The notes: generated by a model from the sequence alone, not told the origin. A stretch of 64,000 nucleotides of DNA from Panorpa germanica (GCA_963678705.1 OY783216.1:10044001-10108000), one strand, 5' to 3'. Positions 50,739 to 62,479 are shown, numbered from the stretch's first letter. Program-made: numbers and translations.

Positions 50739-53700
50739 TTACACTTCTATATTATTTTCTATCACAAAGTTTGTTAATATTTCCGCCGTTGCTTCACTTG
50801 TCATTAAACAGGACATATTGACTGGGAACTGTGTTACATTACATAAATCATTTAAAAGTCTATCAATTTTTGATGTTAAAAGATGACACCCTAGAATTAT
50901 ATGGTCCAAAGACCCTTCTTCTCCACATCTACAATTTGGTGTGTCTTTTATATTTATTTTGAATAGATGAGCTGGACATCTAGAATGCCCAGATTTCATT
51001 CGACAATTTGTTGAAATATATCTCCGTGAATGATTTTTATTAAACCATGTGGTTGTTGGAATTTTTTGATTCGCTGCAAAAAAAAATTTTCCAGTACTTT
51101 GACTTTTCTCATTATATATATTCTGCCATTCTGCCATACAATTTTCTTTAATTATTTTTTTGGAATCATTTATTGACCAATTTATTTCGATTATTTCCCC
51201 ATCTACACAAGCTTCTTTGGCCAGTTTGTCAGCCATTTCGTTTCCTTTTATGCCTACATGTCCAGGAATCCAAATAAGTTTAACATTGATATCATTTTTT
51301 TTCATTTTTAAAAGATATTCTTTAATTGAACATATTTTGTTATTATTATTGTTTTTGAATTTATTGTTATTTAAAGATACACAAACACTACGAGAATCTG
51401 TGAAGATTAATATATTTTTATTGTCAGTTTTTTGTATTATTTCTAGTAATTTCATAATTGCTGTTATTTCTGTATTATAAGAATTTGTGATGTTGTTAAG
51501 TTTGTATTTGTACTGTTGATCTGTATTATAATTGAAAATGCCAATTCCTCCAGTCCTAGAGTTTTTTTCGAATGAACCATCGGTAAACCATATACTCCAG
51601 TTTATATCATCTTTTGTTATATATTCCATATATTTTTGATAAGTTATTTCCTTACTGTCATTCTTCTTGAACAAATTTATTTCTGTATGTATTGTTGTCA
51701 TGCTTATTTCTAATGGAAATTTGAAAAAAGGTATAATGTTGTGTACCTCTAAGTTCAAGTTATTATATCTATCAAAACTAGTTAAAAGTGCCGGTTTTTT
51801 ATGAGTTGTCCAATATGGTTTATTATAAAGAACATATAGTTTAGATAATCTTGTATTTAAGGGGCGACATGAGTTATGTCTGTTTTTACAAAAGAAACTG
51901 TCTGATATTTGTTGTATTCTGATATTTACCGGAGGAATATTAGTTTGATAGTTGAGGATTTGGATTGGTGTTGAAACCATTGCACCTAATATTATTCTTA
52001 AACATTTGTTTTGTATAATTTCAATTTTTTTTAATCTTGAGTTATTTGCGGTGCAGATCATAGTACTAGAATAGTCAATATGCGGTCTAACAATAGCTTT
52101 ATATATTTTTATTAAGGTTGTTGGGTGTGCGCCCCATTTGTATCCTGCTATACATCGCATCAAATTTAAGCCTTTTTGACATTTGTTAATAATATGTGCA
52201 ATTTCTTTCGCCCAAGTGCTTTTCGTATCAAAGAATATACCCAGAAATTTGGTATTTGAAGTAACAGTTATATTTTTATTTCTGATGGTTATTTTTGGAC
52301 TGCAGTTTATTCTATGCCTTGTAAATATAACTATTTTACTTTTTTCTGACGATATATTTAATTTGATTTCCTTTAATAAAATATCTAGTTTTCTTAATTT
52401 CGATTGTAATCTGTTTTGAGCTATATCTTGTGTATGACCCATACTATAAATAACCATGTCATCTGCATACATCAGTACTGTTGTGTTGTTATCTGATAAT
52501 GTTGTTAACTTTTCTGTGTATATGTTGAATAATAAGGGAGATAATATTGAGCCTTGTGGAATTCCGTGATTACATAGTATAGGACCAGTTAACTTATTAT
52601 TGTATCTAACTGTTATTTCTCTATTTTGGAAGTAGTTTATAATCCAGTTGGATATTTTGGAAGATATACCTATGTTTTCTACTTTTTCTTTTAATATTTT
52701 TAGATTAACATTGTCATAAGCAGCTTCAATGTCAATGAAAGCAGCTATCATATAATGATTTTTACTGTATGTTCTTTGAATATCGATATTCAATATGTTT
52801 AAGTTATGCTGTGTACTTCTTGTTTTTCTAAACGCAAATTGTAACTCAGGTAATCTTTTATGATGTTCGAGATACCACTCCAGTCTGTTTTTGATGATGG
52901 ATTCCATAGTTTTGCCCATACATGATAGTAAAGTAATTGGTCTGAATGATTCTTCTTTGTTTGGATCTTTTCCTGTTTTTAATATAGGAACAACGATATG
53001 TTTTTTCCAGTCTAATGGTATATCAGCAGTGTTTAATGACAGATTGTATATTTGTGTAAGATGATTTATTGCATTGTCAGGTAAGTTTTGTATCATTTTG
53101 TAATTTATTCTATCAAATCCTGTGCTACTGTTTTTATTATGATTTAACGCGAATTTTACTTCATTTTTATTTATGTTATTATCTAGAAAATTATCTTTTA
53201 CGATGGTGGTGGTAGTAATATTTAAATTGTTGTTCTGTGGAAATTTTTTTTTAATGAATTCTTCTATTAAATTTTCATTATCACTTATCCTTTTAGTACT
53301 ATAGCTTTTATTGTTAATTTTTCTTATATTATTCCAGACAATGTTGGTTGTTGTGTTTGGGTTTAAATTCTCGCAGAAATTTTGCCATTCTATTTTTTTT
53401 CTGGCTCTAAAATATCGTCTGGTTTTAGCTTGATGTTTTTTATAATTTAAATAATTCGCCATTGTCATGTTTTTATTAAAAATAGTTAGTGCTAATTTTC
53501 TTTGAGCTATCATTTTATTGCACTCAGTGTCCCACCAAGACGGTTTTATTTTATTAGGAGTTATATTATACAATCTGGTAGATGGGATATGTATGTCTGC
53601 CGAATTATTAATAACATCTCTAAATTGGTTGTATTTGTTTTCAACATCTTGGGGATTACTTGTGATTCCATTTGTGCTAAGGTTTGAAATTCTGCTTTCT

Positions 53701-54467
53701 ATTTCAAGGCTATATTTCTCCCAATCTGCTTTTCGGAAATTTCTCCTCGTTAAATATTCAGATGTACGGTAACGGTCTTTATTATAGTCATTCAAACAGA
53801 AAAAAATTGGGTAGTGATCACTACCTAAGCTATCTGCAAGAACTTGCCACGAAGTAATTTGTTGTGTTAAAGTCATTGATACCAATGTGAGATCCAATAT
53901 ACTGTCCCTTGTACTGAGATTGCTTACTCTAGTTGGTTTATCATCGTTGATAATATTTAGATTTTCGTTTTCTATGAAATCTAACAATTCGTTACCTTCA
54001 TACTGACTACCTGGACAATTTATATCCCAAGCAAGATTAGTCGCGTTAAAATCTCCAGCAAGTATAACAGGAACATCTATTTGTTGTTTTATCTGTGACC
54101 AATTAGAATTAGATAGTTTATGATTCGGTTTAGCATAGATTGATAAAATACATATTACATCAGTTTCGTTATGTGTTAAAATTATTCCAACTATTTCGAC
54201 CGAATTAAATGGGTTATTTAGCATTACTCGTTTATATTTTATAGATTTATGAATCAAGATAGCAACACCCCCGTGGGGATTATAGTTTGTATTCTGTATC
54301 CTATCTTCTCTTTCAATAAAATAACCTTTGATGTTGAAATTGATATTTTTTGTTAAAAACGTTTCTGATAGTATGCATATATGTATGTTATGCTTCTGTA
54401 ACATATGTTGTAGTTCCTCTTTAATATATCTGACTCCTCTGCAATTCCATTGAATAAAATTTATCAT
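50739..54467 (-). CDS. LINE ORF2: endonuclease, reverse transcriptase, RNase H
   Basis: 1242 aa, one uninterrupted frame. An APE-type endonuclease fills residues 1-220 (FIQWNCRG at the start, LSETFL, LAGDFNATNLAWD near 138, SDHYP near 216). The reverse transcriptase spans about 450-760 with FIDIEAAYDNVN, HGIPQGSILSPLLFNIY and the catalytic MYADDMVIY at 666-674. An RNase H domain covers about 958-1085 (WFTDGSFEKN, YNTEITAIMKLLEII, IFTDSRSVCVSL, WIPGHVGIKGNEMADKLAKE), with all four acidic positions and the His present. A Cys/His motif CRCGEEGSLDHIILGCH lies near the C terminus. The enzyme nicks target DNA and reverse-transcribes the element RNA onto it. No key residue looks lost. Confidence 0.95.
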   Translation of the reverse strand: MINFIQWNCRGVRYIKEELQHMLQKHNIHICILSETFLTKNINFNIKGYFIEREDRIQNTNYNPHGGVAILIHKSIKYKRVMLNNPFNSVEIVGIILTHNETDVICILSIYAKPNHKLSNSNWSQIKQQIDVPVILAGDFNATNLAWDINCPGSQYEGNELLDFIENENLNIINDDKPTRVSNLSTRDSILDLTLVSMTLTQQITSWQVLADSLGSDHYPIFFCLNDYNKDRYRTSEYLTRRNFRKADWEKYSLEIESRISNLSTNGITSNPQDVENKYNQFRDVINNSADIHIPSTRLYNITPNKIKPSWWDTECNKMIAQRKLALTIFNKNMTMANYLNYKKHQAKTRRYFRARKKIEWQNFCENLNPNTTTNIVWNNIRKINNKSYSTKRISDNENLIEEFIKKKFPQNNNLNITTTTIVKDNFLDNNINKNEVKFALNHNKNSSTGFDRINYKMIQNLPDNAINHLTQIYNLSLNTADIPLDWKKHIVVPILKTGKDPNKEESFRPITLLSCMGKTMESIIKNRLEWYLEHHKRLPELQFAFRKTRSTQHNLNILNIDIQRTYSKNHYMIAAFIDIEAAYDNVNLKILKEKVENIGISSKISNWIINYFQNREITVRYNNKLTGPILCNHGIPQGSILSPLLFNIYTEKLTTLSDNNTTVLMYADDMVIYSMGHTQDIAQNRLQSKLRKLDILLKEIKLNISSEKSKIVIFTRHRINCSPKITIRNKNITVTSNTKFLGIFFDTKSTWAKEIAHIINKCQKGLNLMRCIAGYKWGAHPTTLIKIYKAIVRPHIDYSSTMICTANNSRLKKIEIIQNKCLRIILGAMVSTPIQILNYQTNIPPVNIRIQQISDSFFCKNRHNSCRPLNTRLSKLYVLYNKPYWTTHKKPALLTSFDRYNNLNLEVHNIIPFFKFPLEISMTTIHTEINLFKKNDSKEITYQKYMEYITKDDINWSIWFTDGSFEKNSRTGGIGIFNYNTDQQYKYKLNNITNSYNTEITAIMKLLEIIQKTDNKNILIFTDSRSVCVSLNNNKFKNNNNNKICSIKEYLLKMKKNDINVKLIWIPGHVGIKGNEMADKLAKEACVDGEIIEINWSINDSKKIIKENCMAEWQNIYNEKSQSTGKFFFAANQKIPTTTWFNKNHSRRYISTNCRMKSGHSRCPAHLFKINIKDTPNCRCGEEGSLDHIILGCHLLTSKIDRLLNDLCNVTQFPVNMSCLMTSEATAEILTNFVIENNIEV

Positions 54468-54672
54468 TTTAACTGTTTTAATTAATTATTGATTTTTATA
54501 TCTGTCCTTGGTCTTGTTGTTAGATTTATTTATATATTTTATTTTATTTTATTTTCTCTCCGTTTATATAATTATTGTTGATTTAATATTTTAGTAAATT
54601 TATTAAACGATTAGGTTTAGTGATGTGAATAGATTTTTAAAAAATAAACTTAATTTATATATCGATGTTTTC

Positions 54673-56100
54673 TTACGAGTTTGGCCATTGTACACTAGAT
54701 ATTTGTTTCTTGTAGCTTCTAAGGGATTGGGATGTAATATTTGGGTCTTTGTTTGTATTTTTAATTTTGTCATCATTATTTTTATTATATATTGATGTAT
54801 AGCAGGTATCATTATCATTGTTTTCCATTGTAATATCAGGTGTCTCTTGGTTGATTTGCTTTCTGTTTTTTCCTTGATTAGTTATCTTAAGGTATGTGTC
54901 GCTTTCTTCATTGTTAGGTTTCTTTTCTTCTCTTCTTCTTTTTGGAATTGGTTCTTTAGTGGATGTCGTAGGTTGTGGTTGACTGTAAGATCTTTGTAAC
55001 GAGTTACCTGTATTTGATTTATTCACTCTGGTATTAGTTCTTCTGGTTAAAGGGTTTGGTTTGTATGTTGGAATTATGTTGATACTATTGTATTTATTAG
55101 TGATATTGGGAAAAGTCTCATTGTAGTTTAGAGCTTCAAAAGAGTTTTGAGTTCTTACTGAGTATAAATAGTCTGTATTTTTTTCTGTTAATTCTAATTT
55201 TGCTTCATAAAAACTGAGATTGTGTTGGGCCATGAGATCTTTTATCTTGATTTGTCTTTTTTTTTCAGGACATTCATTGTCTGTAGCCTCGTGGTTAAGT
55301 TTACAATTTATGCATGTCGGATTAGGAGATGTGCATGCAGTACGTAAATGATCTTCACTTCCGCAGAATTTACATTTTGCTACTTTTGCTCTACATTTTG
55401 TGGCTGCATGTCCAAATTTAAAACAATTATAACATTGTATCGTCTGTTGTACAAATGGTTCACATGCTCGTCTCACTCTCCACATGTAAACATAAGCAGG
55501 AATAGCAAGTCCTTCAAAGAATAATTTCACTGTTGTACTGGGTTCATATTTAATAGCTCCGTCAACTCTTAGTTTTCGATTTAACCTTTGCACTCTCGTT
55601 ACTTTAAAAGGTGGACACTCTATATTATTTAAAATTGTATCTTCCGAATATTCAATATCAACACCTTTTATAATAGCAACTTTTGTGCACCAGTAAAATG
55701 GGATAAACGCTTCATACCCATTGTTTTTCAGCAATGTTGATTTGGTAATTTCGTTAGCTAGTACTGCATTAGCACATTGAACGATTACTCTATTTCTTCC
55801 CACTTTTTTAATTTCTATTATATTAGATTTATTGCTAATTTTACATATTATTTCTGCTAATTTAAGAGAACTAAAAAATGTATTTCCATCACTATTATTT
55901 TTAACTATCATTACTTTATACGAGTCATATTTTGTTTCTGTGTTGTATAAATTATTAAATATTTTTTTAACATTGTCACTATTGTTATTTAAGTTTTCTG
56001 TTATATCACTGGATGTTTTATCTGTAGGAATTGATTTGTTAGTCACAGAGTTGTTTTTATTGATCGGATTTTTATCGGGAGGTTCAACCTCCATATCCAT
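54673..56100 (-). CDS. LINE ORF1: gag-like nucleic-acid-binding protein
   Basis: 475 aa. The Asn/Ser-rich N terminus is followed by a conserved gag core (about 60-215). Three CCHC-type zinc knuckles come in a row: CYNCFKFGHAATKC at 223-236, CKFCGSEDHLRTAC at 243-256 and a variant CINCKLNHEATDNEC at 263-277. The C-terminal tail is basic and low complexity (KRRREEKK). It is the RNA-binding partner that packages the element RNA with ORF2. It starts 213 bp from the element's 5' end; it was taken from the first ATG of the frame. Confidence 0.92.
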   Translation of the reverse strand: MDMEVEPPDKNPINKNNSVTNKSIPTDKTSSDITENLNNNSDNVKKIFNNLYNTETKYDSYKVMIVKNNSDGNTFFSSLKLAEIICKISNKSNIIEIKKVGRNRVIVQCANAVLANEITKSTLLKNNGYEAFIPFYWCTKVAIIKGVDIEYSEDTILNNIECPPFKVTRVQRLNRKLRVDGAIKYEPSTTVKLFFEGLAIPAYVYMWRVRRACEPFVQQTIQCYNCFKFGHAATKCRAKVAKCKFCGSEDHLRTACTSPNPTCINCKLNHEATDNECPEKKRQIKIKDLMAQHNLSFYEAKLELTEKNTDYLYSVRTQNSFEALNYNETFPNITNKYNSINIIPTYKPNPLTRRTNTRVNKSNTGNSLQRSYSQPQPTTSTKEPIPKRRREEKKPNNEESDTYLKITNQGKNRKQINQETPDITMENNDNDTCYTSIYNKNNDDKIKNTNKDPNITSQSLRSYKKQISSVQWPNS

Positions 56101-59100
56101 ATTGTTAATTAACCAGTGATAATTAAATAGAAGTTACTTCACTTCTAATTAATAACACTTAATAATAATATAAATTATAATTTAAAAAAAAAATAAATCA
56201 CGAAAAAAAAAAAAAAATATTATAATTTGCAAAAAAAAAAGATCACTATTTATTTTATTGTTTTGTTTATTGTAAATACGTGCGCTCACCAAGAAGACTC
56301 GATGTAAACTGTGTCTCGAGGAATTAATAAAATACTGTTTTTGATAAAGTTGAAAATTCAACTTTTTTATCAATTTTAACAAGAGTATAACCTTCTTACA
56401 TCACGAGGAATTAAAAAAATACTGTTTTTGATAAAGGTAAAAATTCAACTTTTTTATCAATTTTAAGAAGAGTATAACCTTCTTACATCTCGAAAAAAAC
56501 AGAAAATCTAATTTTAGCTAAAATCAAAAATTCAACTTTTTTATCAATTTTAACAAGAGTATAACCTTCTTACATCACGAGGAATTAAAAAAATACTGTT
56601 TTTGATGAAGTTAAAAATTCAACTTTTTTATCAATTTTAACAAGAGTATAACCTTCTTACATCTCGAGGAATTAAAAAAATACTGTTTTTGATAAAGTTA
56701 AAAATTCAACTTTTTTATCAATTTTAAGAAGAGTATAACCTTCTTACATCTCGAAAAAAACAGAAAATCTAATTTTAGCTAAAATCAAAAATTCAACTTT
56801 TTTATCAATTTTAACAAGAGTATAACCTTCTTACATCACGAGGAATTAAAAAAACACTGTTTTTGATGAAGTTAAAAATTCAACTTTTTTATCAATTTTA
56901 ACAAGAGTATAACCTTCTTACATCTCGAGGAATTAAAAAAATACTGTTTTTGATAAAGTTAAAAATTCAACTTTTTTATCAATTTTAAGAAGAGTATAAC
57001 CTTCTTACATCTCGAAAAAAACAGAAAATCTAATTTTAGCTAAAATCAAAAATTCAACTTTTTTATCAATTTTAAGAAGAGTATAACCTTCTTACATCAC
57101 GAGGAATTAAAAAAATACTGTTTTTGATAAAGGTAAAAATTCAACTTTTTTATCAATTTTAACAAGAGTATAACCTTCTTACATCTCGAAAAAAAACAGA
57201 AAATCTAATTTTAGCTAAAATCAAAAATTCAACTATTTTATCAATTTTAACAAGAGTATAACCTTCTTACATCTCGAGGAATTAAAAAAATACTGTTTTT
57301 GATGAAGTTAAAAATTCAACTTTTTTATCAATTTTAACAAGAGTATAAATATGTTTTTGATAAAGTTAAAAATTCAACTTTTTTATCAATTTTAAGAAGA
57401 GTATAACCTTCTTACATCTCGAAAAAAAACAGAAAATCTAATTTTAGCTAAAATCAAAAATTCAACTATTTTATCAATTTTAACAAGAGTATAACCTTCT
57501 TACATCACGAGGAATTAAAGAAATACTGTTTTTGATAAAGTTAAAAATTCAACTTTTTTATCAATTTTAACAAGAGTATAACCTTCTTAAATCTCGAGAA
57601 ATAAAGAAAATCCTGTTTTTGCTAAAGTTAACAATTCAACTTTTTTATCAATTGTAACAAGAGAACCTTCTTACATCTCGAGAAATGAAGAAAATCCTGT
57701 TTCTGATAAAGGTTAAAATTCAACTTTTTTATCAATTTTAACAAGAGTATAACCTTCTTACATCACGAGGAATTAAAAAAATACTGTTTTTGATAAAGGT
57801 AAAAATTCAACTTTTTTATCAATTTTAAGAAGAGTATAACCTTCTTACATCTCGAAAAAAACAGAAAATCTAATTTTAGCTAAAATCAAAAATTCAACTT
57901 TTTTATCAATTTTAACAAGAGTATAACCTTCTTACATCTCGAGGAATTAAAAAAATACTGTTTTTGATGAAGTTAAAAATTCAACTTTTTTATCAATTTT
58001 AACAAGAGTATAACCTTCTTACATCACGAGGAATTAAAAAAATACTGTTTTTGATAAAGGTAAAAATTCAACTTTTTTATCAATTTTAAGAAGAGTATAA
58101 CCTTCTTACATCTCGAAAAAAACAGAAAATCTAATTTTAGCTAAAATCAAAAATTCAACTTTTTTATCAATTTTAACAAGAGTATAACCTTCTTACATCA
58201 CGAGGAATTAAAAAAATACTGTTTTTGATAAAGGTAAAAATTCAACTTTTTTATCAATTTTAAGAAGAGTATAACCTTCTTACATCTCGAAAAAAACAGA
58301 AAATCTAATTTTAGCTAAAATCAAAAATTCAACTTTTTTATCAATTTTAACAAGAGTATAACCTTCTTACATCACGAGGAATTAAAAAAATACTGTTTTT
58401 GATAAAGTTAAAAATTCAACTTTTTTATCAATTTTAAGAAGAGTATAACCTTCTTACATCTCGAAAAAAACAGAAAATCTAATTTTAGCTAAAATCAAAA
58501 ATTCAACTTTTTTATCAATTTTAACAAGAGTATAACCTTCTTACATCACGAGGAATTAAAAAAACACTGTTTTTGATGAAGTTAAAAATTCAACTTTTTT
58601 ATCAATTTTAACAAGAGTATAACCTTCTTACATCTCGAGGAATTAAAAAAATACTGTTTTTGATAAAGTTAAAAATTCAACTTTTTTATCAATTTTAAGA
58701 AGAGTATAACCTTCTTACATCTCGAAAAAAACAGAAAATCTAATTTTAGCTAAAATCAAAAATTCAACTTTTTTATCAATTTTAAGAAGAGTATAACCTT
58801 CTTACATCACGAGGAATTAAAAAAATACTGTTTTTGATAAAGGTAAAAATTCAACTTTTTTATCAATTTTAACAAGAGTATAACCTTCTTACATCTCGAA
58901 AAAAAACAGAAAATCTAATTTTAGCTAAAATCAAAAATTCAACTATTTTATCAATTTTAACAAGAGTATAACCTTCTTACATCTCGAGGAATTAAAAAAA
59001 TACTGTTTTTGATGAAGTTAAAAATTCAACTTTTTTATCAATTTTAACAAGAGTATAAATATGTTTTTGATAAAGTTAAAAATTCAACTTTTTTATCAAT

Positions 59101-61963
59101 TTTAAGAAGAGTATAACCTTCTTACATCTCGAAAAAAAACAGAAAATCTAATTTTAGCTAAAATCAAAAATTCAACTATTTTATCAATTTTAACAAGAGT
59201 ATAACCTTCTTACATCACGAGGAATTAAAGAAATACTGTTTTTGATAAAGTTAAAAATTCAACTTTTTTATCAATTTTAACAAGAGTATAACCTTCTTAA
59301 ATCTCGAGAAATAAAGAAAATCCTGTTTTTGCTAAAGTTAACAATTCAACTTTTTTATCAATTGTAACAAGAGAACCTTCTTACATCTCGAGAAATGAAG
59401 AAAATCCTGTTTCTGATAAAGGTTAAAATTCAACTTTTTTATCAATTTTAACAAGAGTATAACCTTCTTACATCACGAGGAATTAAAAAAATACTGTTTT
59501 TGATAAAGGTAAAAATTCAACTTTTTTATCAATTTTAAGAAGAGTATAACCTTCTTACATCTCGAAAAAAACAGAAAATCTAATTTTAGCTAAAATCAAA
59601 AATTCAACTTTTTTATCAATTTTAACAAGAGTATAACCTTCTTACATCTCGAGGAATTAAAAAAATACTGTTTTTGATGAAGTTAAAAATTCAACTTTTT
59701 TATCAATTTTAACAAGAGTATAACCTTCTTACATCACGAGGAATTAAAAAAATACTGTTTTTGATAAAGGTAAAAATTCAACTTTTTTATCAATTTTAAG
59801 AAGAGTATAACCTTCTTACATCTCGAAAAAAACAGAAAATCTAATTTTAGCTAAAATCAAAAATTCAACTTTTTTATCAATTTTAACAAGAGTATAACCT
59901 TCTTACATCACGAGGAATTAAAAAAATACTGTTTTTGATAAAGGTAAAAATTCAACTTTTTTATCAATTTTAAGAAGAGTATAACCTTCTTACATCTCGA
60001 AAAAAACAGAAAATCTAATTTTAGCTAAAATCAAAAATTCAACTTTTTTATCAATTTTAACAAGAGTATAACCTTCTTACATCTCGAGGAATTAAAAAAA
60101 TACTGTTTTTGATAAAGTTAAAAATTCAACTTTTTTATCAATTTTAAGAAGAGTATAACCTTCTTACATCTCGAAAAAAACAGAAAATCTAATTTTAGCT
60201 AAAATCAAAAATTCAACTTTTTTATCAATTTTAACAAGAGTATAACCTTCTTACATCTCGAGGAATTAAAAAAATACTGTTTTTGATAAAGTTAAAAATT
60301 CAACTTTTTTATCAATTTTAAGAAGAGTATAACCTTCTTACATCTCGAGGAATTAAAAAAATACTGTTTTTGATAAAGTTAAAAATTCAACTTTTTTATC
60401 AATTTTAACAAGAGTATAACCTTCTTACATCTCGAGGAATTAAAAAAATACTGTTTTTGATGAAGTTAAAAATTCAACTTTTTTATCAATTTTAACAAGA
60501 GTATAACCTTCTTACATCTCGAGGAATTAAAAAAATACTGTTTTTGATAAAGTTAAAAATTCAACTTTTTTATCAATTTTAAGAAGAGTATAACCTTCTT
60601 ACATCTCGAAAAAAACAGAAAATCTAATTTTAGCTAAAATCAAAAATTCAACTTTTTTATCAATTTTAACAAGAGTATAACCTTCTTACATCTCGAGGAA
60701 TTAAAAAAATACTGTTTTTGATGAAGTTAAAAATTCAACTTTTTTATCAATTTTAACAAGAGTATAACCTTCTTACATCTCGAGGAATTAATAAAATACT
60801 GTTTTTGATAAAGTTAAAAATTCAACTTTTTTATCAATTTTAACAAGAGTATAACCTTCTTACATCTCGAAAAAAACAGAAAATCTAATTTTAGCTAAAA
60901 TCAAAAATTCAACTTTTTTATCAATTTTAACAAGAGTATAACCTTCTTACATTTCGAGGAATTAAAAAAATACTGTTTTTGATGAAGTTAAAAATTCAAC
61001 TTTTTTATCAATTTTAACAAGAGTATAACCTTCTTACATCTCGAGGAATTAAAAAAATACTGTTTTTGATAAAGTTAAAAATTCAACTTTTTTATCAATT
61101 TTAAGAAGAGTATAACCTTTTTACATCTCGAAAAAAACAGAAAATCTAATTTTAGCTAAAATCAAAAATTCAACTTTTTTATCAATTTTAACAAGAGTAT
61201 AACCTTCTTACATCTCGAGGAATTAAAAAAATACTGTTTTTGATGAAGTTAAAAATTCAACTTTTTAACAAGAGTATAACCTTCTTACATCTCGAAAAAA
61301 AACAGAAAATCTAATTTTAGCTAAAATCAAAAATTCAACTATTTTATCAATTTTAACAAGAGTATAACCTTCTTACATCTCGAGGAATTAAAAAAATACT
61401 GTTTTTGATGAAGTTAAAAATTCAACTTTTTTATCAATTTTAACAAGAGTATAACCTTCTTACATCTCGAGGAATTAAAAAAATACTGTTTTTGCTAAAG
61501 TTAACAATTCAACTTTTTTATCAATTTTAACAAGAGAACCTTCTTACATCTCGAGAAATGAAGAAAATCCTGTTTCTGATAAAGGTTAAAATTCAACTTT
61601 TTTATCAATTTTAACAAGAGTATAACCTTCTTACATCACGAGGAATTAAAAAAATACTGTTTTTGATAAAGTTAAAAATTCAACTTTTTTATCAATTTTA
61701 AGAAGAGTATAACCTTCTTACATCTCGAGGAATTAAAAAAATACTGTTTTTGATAAAGTTAAAAATTCAACTTTTTTATCAATTTTAACAAGAGTATAAC
61801 CTTCTTAAATCTCGAGAAATAAAGAAAATCCTGTTTTTGCTAAAGTTAACAATTCAACTTTTTTATCAATTTTAACAAGAGTATAACCTTCTTACATCTC
61901 GAGAAATGAAGAAAATCCTGTTTCTGATAAAGGTTAAAATTCAACTTTTTTATCAATTTTAAC

Positions 61964-62128
61964 CTTCTTTCATCTCGAGAAAAAAAGAAATTGTGATTTT
62001 TGCAGCCTCCATGCGCCTGATTAGATGCAACTACAGTAACACTTCAGTTTAAAAACTAAATGGTTTAAAAGGGTAATTGCCGTAAAAAGTATATATTATA
62101 TAAGTAAAAAAGTTAAATTATCATTTTT
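61964..62128 (+). repeat. Right boundary direct repeat of the satellite
   Basis: Matches 49835-50003: TTTTTGCAGCCTCCATGCGCC, GGTTTAAAAGGGTAATTGCC, AAAAAGTATATATTATATAA. One further satellite unit follows it (to 62208) before unique sequence begins at GGGCTCTGGAAG. Confidence 0.8.
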
Positions 62129-62208
62129 AACAAGAGTATAACCTTCTTACATCTCGAGGAATAAAGAAAATCCAGTTTTTGATAAAGTTAAAAATTCAAC
62201 TTTTTTAT

Positions 62209-62479
62209 GGGCTCTGGAAGATTCCCATTCTATGCAAACAAACGATTATAATACACACCCTTAACGAAAAGCTAGTGTGATATATTTATGTTATCAGAAT
62301 ATCCTTTTACGAACAAACGAACCATTGTTCAGATAACCAGATAACATAAATATATTCGCTTATTTACTATCAATTTTAGAGGTGCAATTAATTACGAATA
62401 TTTTATCTTATCTTCCGCTATATCGAAATACAAAAATATAGATAAAATAAATTCAAATAGAATATTTCACGTTGCTTAA
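62209..62479. other. Unique flank with a small inverted repeat
   Basis: ATATATTTATGTTATC (about 62280) and GATAACATAAATATAT (about 62341) form an inverted pair about 45 bp apart. It may be a very small MITE or just a hairpin. No gene seen. Confidence 0.45.

Larger units (their letters stand above)
50551..56313 (-). mobile_element. Full-length I-like non-LTR retrotransposon inserted in the satellite
   Basis: 5763 bp on the minus strand. It has a ~213-bp 5' UTR, ORF1 (56100-54673), a 205-bp gap, ORF2 (54467-50739), a short 3' UTR and a poly(A) tail, seen as the T run at 50551. It is flanked by 13-bp target-site duplications TCTCGAGGAATTA at 50538-50550 and 56314-56326. That 13-mer also belongs to the satellite unit, but its presence intact on both sides of the element with the unit otherwise cut once is what target-primed insertion predicts. 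Both ORFs are uninterrupted, so the copy is young and possibly competent. RNase H after RT and CCHC knuckles in ORF1 place it in or near the I clade. Confidence 0.92.
50001..62208 (+). repeat. 87-bp tandem satellite array (interrupted by a LINE)
   Basis: Head-to-tail units of 87 bp carrying AAGAGTATAACCTTCTTACAT and AATTCAACTTTTTTATCAAT. Two main types alternate. Type 1 has CGAGGAATTAAAAAAATACTG and TTTTTGATAAAGTTAAA. Type 2 has CGAAAAAAACAGAAAATCTA and TTTTAGCTAAAATCAAA. About 6 units lie left of the LINE (50001-50550) and about 68 right of it (56314-62208). A higher-order unit of 1710 bp is repeated about twice: positions 56620-58530 match 58330-60240, down to rare variants such as AAAAACACTG (56851 and 58561), ATAAATATGTTTTTGA (57345 and 59055) and CTTCTTAAATC (57583 and 59293). 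Type 1 units can form a stem TTGATAAA/TTTATCAA. Not a CRISPR: no unique spacers. Confidence 0.95.

Noticed and set aside
51160..53772. Plus-strand ORFs of 60-106 codons
   Set aside because: Antisense shadows of LINE ORF2.
50001..62208. CRISPR-like repeat array
   Set aside because: Units are contiguous tandem copies with no unique spacers, in an intron-bearing eukaryotic context.
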